Shown: in pieces, positions 38,101 to 50,100 of the stretch
How the letters are laid out: each line of letters starts with the position of its first letter
Numbering within the stretch: position 1 is the stretch's first letter
Source: Nilaparvata lugens
Lineage: Eukaryota; Arthropoda; Insecta; Hemiptera; Delphacidae
Assembly: GCF_014356525.2 (NCBI RefSeq)
Contig: NC_052516.1
Coordinates: 22,028,257-22,092,256 of the forward strand
DNA: 64,000 nucleotides
Direction: 5' to 3'
Notes under the pieces: model-generated
The model's input: only the letters and a program-made list of their open reading frames with translations
Databases searched by the model: none
Told to the model about the DNA's origin: nothing
Translations under genes and position numbers: made by a program

Positions 38101-41100
38101 CGCCTCACCATCTCGTGACCACCACGCCTAGTCACTGTCACACGATACCCAGTCGTGACCTTAAGTCGTGTAAGCGACCTTAAATCTAGTAACTGACCTT
38201 AAATTTTCGCGCACTTAGTCCGAAATGAGTTATTACGACTCCAGGATCTTGCCGGCTAATTTATCGTTTGGGATTGGTCAGAGCGGAGCTCCTACAGAAG
38301 GACCATATTTGCATACTGCTACAATGAATAATGAATCATTATGTCTATGAGCCTCAACACGTGACTAGATTGAGGTTTCTTTGTTCTAATTTAACTCTCA
38401 ATGTATAGGTGTTACTTACTACACATGTATGTTCTAATAATTTAGCTCTCAATGTCTGGGTGATATTTACTACACATGTTATCTGAATAATCTAAACCAT
38501 TCTAATTTCATGAAGGGAATTTCCCTTTGTAGTGTCAACTACAAAACAGGAGTTCCTAAGGTGCGTACTGGCTTATTTTATCTGTATCTTACTGTTTCTG
38601 TACACATACAAAAATCGTATTTATGTGTCTATAATCTGTTTCTATAATCAGTTTTTGACTTGAGGCTTGTTCACACCAAACTCTTCAGACTCTCCAGAGT
38701 CTGTGGATGAGGATTTTTTCTAATTTCAGTCGTCTGCTTAAATAATGAGGCTATTCACACCGACATCCATCCATCTGCCGGAAGACGTTTCAAGAAACCT
38801 CTGCTCGTAGACGGATGTTTTTGGATCGCGCTGGGGTCGATTTTCTCCGGGAATCCGAGCGCACGTTTCCGATAAAGATTTTAGTCAAAGTTCAATGTAT
38901 TCGTTAAAGTTCCATATTATGTTCAGTATTCGTTTAAGCATTTATTTTGGAATATGAAAATGCGTGAAAGGGACAGTGTTGGGCTGAGGCTCTTGTCTGC
39001 CTTCTCTCCTGGCTATTTTACAATTTCTGTCTAAGTGCCTGTGCAAGAGTAAACCTATACAAACCCATGAAACGTAGATTTCCATTCTATGCCTGTACCA
39101 ACTACCAATAAATTAATAATGAATGAATGAATAAATAAGATTCTATAAACACAAATGACTTGATAGAGGTTTCATTGTTCTGATTTTACTCTCACTGTAT
39201 TATATTTATGTACAGTACAGAGTTCTATAATATGTTATGTGAATTATAATATTACTGGTAGATATAAATTAATGGTTCAGTACATTGTGATCTAATTTAT
39301 CCGTTTAATTCAGTAGTTTAGTTCACAGTAATAGATTATTTCAATCCTTATTGTTATAGTATCTTTGTTCTAATGGGTGGGGATTTACTCTCACTTTATA
39401 AAAGTAATGTACTACTATTTGTGATCTAACATGTCCTTTTGATAATAATGAATGGTTCAGTAACTTTTTAATTTATGGAATGTTTTTATTCATAAATGTT
39501 TCTGTACTGAATCAAATTATCCATGTTCATTATTTCTTTGTTCAGTTGTAAAATTATCATGTTGATCACATAAATATATAACTTTTGAATTAATAGGCTA
39601 CTTTCCAGTTATTAGTGAAATATTATAATTTAATTTTGTTTTCAACTCATCTAGACTTTAAATTTCTGGTTTATATGTATTTTGGGATCAAAATAGGACA
39701 GAAATTATGAGGTGATAAACATAACCTATTTTCGTACTATTTCTATCAAAATTTGGGAAAGAAATCGTTTTGGGCTTCAAGCCTGTTATTCCCTTCCCAA
39801 TCATTCATATTGAGTTGAGAATGATATTGTAACTGTGAATGAATAAAATATATTCATGATAGAGATTGAGATGAACTCGAGTCAGATAATTAAAAGATAG
39901 TATGTCTACTTATTTAAATACATTTATAAATACTATTCAAATGTGATACATAAATAAAATGCACTTTTGAGAAATATTCAGAATCTTCCTGTATATTATT
40001 GTAGTGAAGATGATGTGTTGCGGTAGATGTATAATATATAATAAAGCAAACAATTGGCTTATACACGTAGAGGATAGGAAATTCACGAATGACGCATCAT
40101 CACGTCTCAACTACTCAACTGATTAACTTGCAATTTCGCATAATTTATATTAATTTACCGAGGATGGTTATAGGCCTATTTTAAATCCTTCAAGATTTCA
40201 GTAGGTCAAGTTTTCAGTTTGTCAGGTTTTTAATAATTAAACTCTTGCGGAGCACGGGTTACCTGCTAGTATTGAATAAAACGACTTAAAATTGACAAAA
40301 AACATGTATTAATCAGAACATTTCCAGTACATTCTTAATAAATAAGTGGTTTTGTGAATGTCAAATAGTTTTGATCAAAATATTCAGAATATCTTCACCT
40401 CAGAATGAACCGAATATGAAGAAGTACGGTAACTTTGAAACAAAAGTTTTTCGAAGTTGCCCACAACAGAGACAATGTAGTAAGACAAGAGTTTGTTTTG
40501 AAAGAAAAGAGAGCAGGCATTTGAGAGTTTCAGCAATAATTAGTAGAAGAGCGAGCGATTTTTTTTCGTTAGGCTTGTGCCAATATCGGGAGAGCACGAG
40601 GACAAAATATAGACGGTCTAATTTTGCTACTCACGTGACTTTCAAAAATAGCTTCCAAAAACACCCAATCACACTCCTCATCATCCTCCCCGTCCCTCCT
40701 CCTACTACACCTCCTCCTTCTCTTATTCTTCCTCTTCACCCACCCCCTCTTATCATTCATACACCTCTACCACCTCCACCTCCTCTAAAATATACTTTTC
40801 TTTCTTCTCCTCCAAAACTTACCCTTTCTTTTTCTTCTACTCCTCTTCCTCCAATAAGTAATCTTTCTTCTTCTCCTCCACCTACTTCTCCATACCTCTT
40901 TCATCTCCTTCTCAATAAACCCTTCCTCCTCCTCAATTTATTTGTAGCTACCTACTTTTCTAAAACTTACTTTTCTTTCTTTTCCTCCACAACTTACTCT
41001 TCCTTTTTCTTCGACTCCTCCTCCTCCTCCAAACCGTAATCTTTCTTCTTCCCTACCACCTACTCCTCCGTACCTCTTTCATCTCTTTCTCCTCAATAAA

Positions 41101-44100
41101 CTCTTCCTCCTCCTCCTCCTCAATTTATTTGTCACTACCCCACAACGTGTTAGTTCAATGCATAACATACGTAATGGATAAACTAAGTTTAACACATTTA
41201 AATATTCTGATAAGATACTTGAAAGTTGAGATACAAAGAATATTAAAAAAATGAAAATACTTTGGTCTGGTGCTTTTGAAGATTCATTTGATTATTTTTC
41301 TCACTATCGAATATTAATATTAAATACTGTTCATTCACTATAAACGCATAAAAGCATAGTTTATATAAATTTATTTATTTATTTATACACAAAACAAAAT
41401 TCATTAAAATGATCGGGGAAGGATCAACAGGCACAGCCCAAAACTGTTCCTTCCCCGAATTTTGATTTAGTGTATGAATCAAATAGTCCAAAAAGTAGGT
41501 TATGTTCCATACACTTTATAATTAGGTACTAGTAATTCTTTGTGATAGAATGTAACCAGTTTTCAAAAAATAATTATAGTGACGAACTAATCTCGAACTC
41601 ATATGGTACTGAACAACTGAACGATCTTCATCATAGTTGTTGAATAAAATTTTTCGGGTGATTTCAACTTCGAAATTCATTCACTAATCATCGAACAAAC
41701 ACTTTAACTTGAACAACATAACATAAAATAAAATTGACTACACGTTTCTCAGCAAAAACTGCTACCTTTCAGAATCATACGAATCCAAATAGGTTAGATT
41801 ACGTCAATTAGAGTACATTAGACAACCTATTTAAAAAAAATACATGCCGATTACATTTCACTGTGAATTGTGCTGTAACTTGATGAAATGTCATGACCAA
41901 TTTACTGCTGACTTAGACGACAGTTGTGGATCTGATTAATTGAAGAGAAGCTAAAAATAACTTGCCCGAATTTATTCAAATCTTGGTAACGAATAAATGT
42001 TATCTGTAAAGGTGCTCGGTTCTATAGAAAACGAATCAGTAACAGAAATATTAAATCTTGGATTACAAGGAGAAGGAAGAATGGGAGGATTGATTGAGTA
42101 CTTTATTTATGTAGATTACAATATATACTGGCTCTTACACTTATATACAATAGCTTACAATACAGCAAAATTATAGATGAATTTACATAATATTATAGAC
42201 TAAGAAAATAATTATTGAACTGCATATGATATGAAAAAAGCAATTGGTAATAGCTATAGATAATATTGTTATGCATCCACATAAATTGGCGGAGCTTTGG
42301 ACATATCAATGTCCATTCTTTGGAAAGAATATTCAAAATATCCTTCCCACTAACTCTCTACCAAAAGGAGGAGGAAGAGGAAGAAGAAGAGTAAGAAGAA
42401 AGGAGAAGGAAGAGAAGTATGAAAAGAAGAAGAAGAAGGAGGAGGAGTAGAAGGAGAAGGCGGATGAGGAGTACGAGGAGGAAGAGGACGAGGAGTTAGA
42501 GGAGGGAGGATTTAGGAGGAAGAAAATTAGGAAAAGGAGGATGGCGGATAAAAAACTTCTGTTCAAACAATGGATCAACATGAATGGGAATCAGCGATAT
42601 ACAAGTCATTGAAACAATCTGCTGATTATAATTAATCAAAACTTGTTAATTGTAAAGAGTAAGAATTATGAAGAAAGGAGGAGGAAAATGAGATGTGTTT
42701 TCAACTATGCTTTTCTTCTAGAACAGCATTTTTACTACAGAACTACGTACTACAGAACTATCTTTTTGCAACAAATAATCCTGTTCTATCTGGGATTGAA
42801 AGATAAACAACCAAAAATATCATTCAAAGTAACCCATTTTAAAGTTCCTCATCAATTCCAAAACAATCTGTTAGTTTCCAATAATTAACAAAAATTTCTT
42901 TGACAATTAGGATAAATTTGTTTTAATCAAACAGACAACTTGACCAGAAAATTCTTCGACACCAAAAAATTTCACGCTAACCAACGTCAATAGCTGTCTT
43001 CATTAAATAATATACTCTCCATATCTTCACATTCATTGACGAAATATCACCGTATCTCTAAATGTGATTGCAAAATATTCCGCAATTAGTCAATGTATTT
43101 CACAATAAATATTTAAATATGTTGAAGGAGGAAAGTGTAAGGATGGGAGGGGTAGTGATACAGTATTACCCATTAATGAATAATGTATTTCTCCATTATT
43201 CGTCAGCATTTCCAACAAAGAATCTCACCGATCCCGTTATAGCTGGGATTGGAGACAACAATAATATTTATAGGGAGGCGTTAAGGTGGGCCGGGCCACA
43301 CATGCACAAACACACCTGACCGGTGTCTGACTGTCGGCCGTATGACGTCACTAAAATATATAACGACCTTCTACGGACCGAAAAGGAAACTGCTGGTGAC
43401 ACTGACAATCACTTCACTAGGTTTCACATTAAACTGACACAATTTCTCATATAAAATACTAACGCTTCCCATTCAACTAATGCCGACAGTTGAGAATGAC
43501 ACTGACTTTGGTTAGATTGGATTTAAACTGTCAGTATTCCTAATAAAAAACACCATTGTTCCCCATTCAATCAATGCTGACAGCTTGGTGTGACACTGAC
43601 TTAGGAGAGATTTGCTTGAAACTGTCAGTAATCTACATAAGCAACACCAACACTTTCCGTTCAATCAATACTGACATTTTGGAGTAGGAATAGCTTCGGT
43701 GAGATTCGCTTGAAACTGTCAGTAATCTTCATAAGCAACACCAACGCTTTCCATTCAACAAATGCTGAAAGTCTGAAGTGGCAAAAAGGCCGCGGGCTGA
43801 TTATTATAATGAAATATGCGGCTATGAAGTGGACAGCGCCCTAAACCAGTGTAAATAGCCGCCACCAGTTATGTAACAAATATGAATGAAAGTTCTTTGT
43901 TTTGCATTGTGATTTGAAGAGCTGTTGTTGCAATTGATTTGGTATCTCTGAAATGTGGATTCAATTTCCCGGAAAATGCTATACTGTACGAACAAAAGCA
44001 GGAAGATACAAAAAATGTGTGACAAACTTGAAAATAATGTCCGAAACATAAAACAATATATGATGTAATGAAACAATATGGAAGTCATATCCATCACGTT

Positions 44101-47100
44101 TCTCTTGTTAGAATTTTATATATTTGAAAAGAAACAACAGGAAAGTATAGAAATGTTTTAATTTTTTATTTATTCCTGCAGGGCTACTTGATAAATCACT
44201 ATGAGGTCTACGTTATAATTGCAGTGTTTGATTAGCAATGGTATTGCTATCCTTGTTTATCATTCGACAAAGCGGATAGTGCTACCTCTTTCTCACTTTG
44301 CTCTGTTGCCAGATCGTCTTTTAATAATTCATTATGAAATGATTGAAAAATATAATTTCCTGCTTAATAAAATATAATTGATTATTTTGAACGAGAACGA
44401 ACAGGTAATATCACATCAATAAACCTGTATCAGCTACCGTCTATAGAAATCATTGACAAGACAGAGGATCCCAACGTTGTTCGCCTATCTTTCTCCACTG
44501 CCATTATACACAAATACATAAATGGACGATTTTAACGTGGACTTCACTATAGTACCATTTATTTTCTAAGACATGACCGATTGTCCATGATCAAGTGTCC
44601 AGAAAAATGTTGAAAATGTTAACTGATGACATTTATATTGAAGAAAGTTCAGTTTTTCTACTATAGATCTCAGCTTATATTAAGTAAATACTTGTAAATG
44701 TAAAGGTGCGTACAGACTTACGTGCCATGAACATGCATATTTCACTTTTTATCAGCGGATGCTCTATGTTTATTATATATGTATCTTATTGTTTCTGTTC
44801 AAATACAAATATTAAATTAGCATTGTATTAGCTGATGGAAAGTGAAATGTGCGTGTTCATAGCACTCAAGTCTGTACGCACCTTTATACAGTATGTGAAA
44901 AAGCGAAATGAGAAAAACTGAGAATTTACTAAATCAGAAACATTGAAATTTGGCAAGAAGGTTCAGTTGGAATTGGATCTCTCGACGGATTTGAAAATTT
45001 TCTAAAAATACGTTCAAACACGACGATTTATCAAATTTTATAAAAAGATTCGGCCAAATAATTATAATCCGATTCATATTTTAGTGTCATGAAATATTCC
45101 AAAAACCTTTCTAATTTTGTCAATAATCAAATACTCGTATGTTCGTTCCCACAGCTTCTTAGAGAACGAATCATTCACAAATGTTCAAATATGGAATACA
45201 GGTTTAGCTGAGGCATTGTGTATAGTCGGGGACCTTAATCCATCCCAACAATAAATCCACCACAAATTCTATTTAAAAAAAAATCAACATATTTTCGACA
45301 TCCACCAAATTAACAAAAAGGCGACACGGTTTTCCAGTGAGATACATAGAGATAACAATTTTATAATTCAAATTCAAAATTATACTGAGGATAGAATACA
45401 TTATTGTATTAGATCACAAACGGTAAAAGTTTCAACACAATTAATTATTGTTGTACATTCTAGGAAAATAGTATTATAACAATAACCTCTCTATACTCAA
45501 TTGAACGGGTGTGAGAGGGATGAATAGATATAGATTAAATTGACAATTTACTTTCACCTAGTCTGACAATATAACATGAATTCTGATTCATAGATTTTTG
45601 GAAAGAATCAATATTTACAAACACAAACAGTCAGCTTTCATAAATAATAACCTCATTATGCTTGTGAAATGAAAATACCTTATTCGAGTTGAGAAAAAAT
45701 TGTGATAGACAATAAAGATTAGATTTCTTTATTCAAAGTAGAATACAAAATTATACGTATAGTTCGATAGATAATATGAGAACTAACAATACAGCTAACT
45801 TTGGAGTTATCTATTTAACTTTCTAGTTGACTATTGAACAAGATAAAGAGCGCGAGAAAAATAAAGGAAAATGGAAACAGAAGACAGACAGACAGAGATA
45901 AAATATTGTAGATGCATTTTGGGACGAGACACAACGTAACCGTAGGTAGGCTATTGAAACAAAACATGCGTGGACAAGTAGGGAGAATAAGCATGCTGTT
46001 CAGTGCTTTCCATATAACTAATGCTGAAATTTCAAAGTGAATCTGACAAGAGGGAAAATACGCATCCCCGATGCAATGCGTGTCGTATGGGTGACTCACG
46101 TGTATGGACATGTGTTGCCAGGCTCAAATCACGTGTCAGAGCACGCTACCCTATGGGAGGAGTGTGTTAGGACTGGCAGAGCGCTCTGGCGGAGACAAAA
46201 CAAAGTGAAAGGCGCTAAGCGCGCCGCGAGCCGAATGACCTCTAATGCCAGGGGTCAAGGTCGTTTGTGAGGCTACTTCAGAAGAAGGATGTTTGAAGGC
46301 TACTTCAGGATGTTTTGAGAGAATACTATTGCTTCTTATGGGGACATCCACACGTTAGGAGAGATGAATTAAAATGTGTGAACATTCCCATAAGACACAA
46401 TGGTATTCTATTTCTTCTCTGAATTTAGAATCCCTATTAAATCATGAAGTGATAAACATAACCTATTTTTGAACTATTTCTTTAAAAGTTTGGGAAAGGA
46501 CATGTTTGAGCTTTAAGCCTGTTGTTCCTTTCCCAATCATTCATAATGAGTTGGAATGATAATTGATCTATGAATGTATAAATAAATAAATAAATGATAG
46601 CCTAAAGCTGAATAAGAATATCATAGAACGAGAATGTGAGAACAGTATTCTATAAGAACCAATGGTATTTTTTCTGGGACCAGGACTTGATATAGGCCTA
46701 CCAATAAATTTTGCAGTAGCAAAAGAATATCACAGGCTTTTATGAGAGTGTTTACACACTTTAGCAGAATGAAAATGTGTATGCACTCCCATAAGAACCA
46801 ATAGTATTATTCTTCTGAATCCAGGACCATGACTTGATATCCTAATAAATATTGCATAGCAAAAGAATATCATTGGTTCTTAAGAGAGTGTTAACACATT
46901 GGAAAAATAGAAATGTGTGAACACTCCCATAAGAAACAATTATATTCTTTCACTGCCCTGTACTTGATACCCCAATGAAAGGTAGAGTAGGAAAAAGCCA
47001 ATGATTCTTATAGGAGAGTTCACAGATATTCTGTTGGCTAGTGTATAAACCTATAAGAGCCAATAATATTCTTTTTCAGCTCAGTAAATAAGATATTCTT

Positions 47101-50100
47101 TGTAGAATAGTTATTTTAGGTAAGATTTGATGGATATGACTTTCGTTAAACCGTATGTATTGCAATTTTAAATACATGTTCATTATTGTCTAACAATTAA
47201 ATTTGAGCTTGGTTGTACAAGTGAAGATGCACTGATTTGAATTAATTTCTCAAATCTGGTAACAAGAAACATACATTCTCATAAATATACATGATTTAAC
47301 TGTAGTTAAATGATTTGAATGTTTACACATACCATAGCTATCGCAAAAGCTACAGTGAAATTCTTTGAGTTCTGGACTATTTGTGTTATGTAGCCTAGTC
47401 CCTGTATCAATTTATAAAAATTAAAAAAATTGAATAGCAATTCATTTTTATAAATAACGCAGATGTATTAACCGGAATAACCAGGTATATTAACCTGTTC
47501 TTAAACCTGACATAACTATTTTTGGAACAAAGTAAGTCTATGAATAATCTCCAACAAAATACAATATAACTTTGATATAAACTTTGAGCACTCACACTGA
47601 AAATAATCTTAGGTTCACTAGAGGTCTACTCCAACGTTCTCTCCCAAACTTATTACAGGTTCTAAAAACAAATTTAAATCTTCACTTCTACTTTTTAATA
47701 TCAACCGATTTCAATAACCTAAAACATTCCAACCCTGTAAATCTCAATTCAGACCTATTAACAATTGGTTCCACGGCATAAATTAATACACCTCGTATTG
47801 AGATTTACTTCAAACTTTCAGTATTCTTGATAAATAACATCACTGCTTCTCATTCAACCAACACTGACACTAACACTTCGTGTATCTCACAATAAATTAT
47901 TTATTTATTGACATTCGCGTGAGTATATACACTCAGAAGATAAGAAACGTATTGGCATGTATATATGTCAGGTCAAGGTTAGCACGATGCATTTAATAAT
48001 AATATAGGTATAGATGTGATTTGTGGATCAGTCTGGGAGTCATTACAATTTAGTGTCGGTGTTATGATAATTGATATGACGAGATTCACTATTAAACTGT
48101 TATAAACTGTCAAACTGACAATTTGAAGTGAATCTGACCAATAGCGAAATATGCATCTTGAGACGCCTTCATAGACACGAGATTGCACATTATAGAGGGT
48201 GATCCTCTTGAACTCTGATCCCACCTGACCCTGGCAAAGCTGCTGTGAAATTCACTTTAAACTGTCAGCTTTGGGTGGATGGGAAGCATTTATGTTATTG
48301 TTTATAAGGAATGCTTGACAATTTCAAGTTTCAAGTGAATTTCACTAAAACAGCTTGCCACATCAATGACACTGGCCCTACTGCAGTTCTAGTATAATAA
48401 TTTCTATAGCATAGATCTGTATCTATCAAGTACTATAAAGTAATCCAAAGCAGGTTCAAAAATTGTCACGTTTTATGTTACGTGTTGCTTTTCGTTCTTT
48501 CCTGATGCCCTAAATTTGAACAATTTCAATTTGGACAAAAAAGAATACCATTAGTTTTCATGGGAATGTTCACATGGGTTTCTTTCTGCCAATGTGTGAG
48601 CCATAATGACTAATGGTATTATTTTTTGTGCAACAGAGCTGGAATTGGTTATTAATCAGGGATCAAGATATAACATAGAGAAACAATAGCTTGAGTAGAT
48701 ATCCCTTGGTATAGGGCGTTTATGTCGCAAAGTTTACTGTTATCTCAAGCCCAGTCTCAAGATAGTATTATCCCAAGATAGTCCACGTATTTCTTTTCCA
48801 AAAAGGTGTGTGACGCTGGTAGTCTCTCATATTGTGCCGTTCATACACTCTCACCCGGCCAAAACCGTGAAAATCTACAATAATCGATAGTAATCGACTT
48901 GAGATAACAGTAAAAGTTGCGACATAAACGCCCTATACCATGGGATATCTCTACTCACGCTATTGTTTCTCTATGGTTATAAGCTTAAAAACTCCAAGAG
49001 TATCAGGATCATTTCATCATTTTGTCTTTATAACAGGATTCATTTGACAGGAGTCTAATGAATTCAAAATCTACTGAATGAACCCACAAATGAACAGATA
49101 ATTGAATTATACGGGTTATCGTAAAAATAGTGAACGAATTTTCTTGAAAAATACTATTAAATTGTATATTTACTGACGAAACCAACAATCAACAATAGTT
49201 TGTCTTCAAAAATAGTTTCAAAATTTTCATGAAACAGGTAAGAGTAAGTTCTTCCCTATTATTCACCAGTATGATACCATGATATACTATACAAATTGTA
49301 TACATTTCTCCATTATTATTCGTATTGTATTTTTCTTACGAACATTTTGATTATTAATATTGCATTTATTATTGTTACAAAAATTCCAGTCTTACGATCA
49401 GTCTAATCGATAGTCGAAAAATTGATAGATCTCGAAAACGAGGTCGATCGATATAAGACAAATTTACTGGACATTCTTTTTTGCAAATTTCATGTGGAAT
49501 CTATGGTCTCTGGCTGTTACACCTTTCGTGGAACACTCTGTAGAACTTTATAGATACGGATATTTTACTTCTCTTTAGCTATAAGATTATTTTTATTTTT
49601 TATTTGCATTCATTGTCAAACAATGTTCGTTTCAATAGGCCTGGAAACTGCTGTCATATTATCAGATAAAATAAATACCACACATATTTTATTATAGTAT
49701 TGCCTTTACTATCATCCTCAACAAAATCATTGATCATCAATACATTATGATACATGGAATCTAAGACAATACAACTGCTAAATTATTATTTTTTCTATGA
49801 TACGATACTCAATAAAAATCAATGATAACTTCTGCTATCACCCTCACAAAATTACACTACAGTAAACGAGGAACACTCAACAAGAATCTCTTCATGTGAT
49901 GCACGTATATCTCGCATACGTCATCCACTTTATTATTGTAAACGGTTTCTTATCTCCGTGTTCTTATCAGTCAGTCGACGGCTGAGACCACGTGACTCTT
50001 TAAACGTGTGTGAGAGAGGCGAAGAAAGGAAGTATAAAAGAGAGAGAGAGCGAGTGAGTGAGAGAGCCTGAGGAAGAAAAAGAGAGTGAGTGTGAGGATG

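Noticed and set aside
40371..41039. Plus-strand frame of 222 codons, Pro/Ser/Leu-rich
   Set aside because: It is the translation of the polypyrimidine tract and its tandem duplication; no domain, and the same tract is open in other frames.
46037..46270. Plus-strand frame of 77 codons across the E-box island
   Set aside because: Open by virtue of GC content; no recognisable protein feature. The island is better explained as regulatory.
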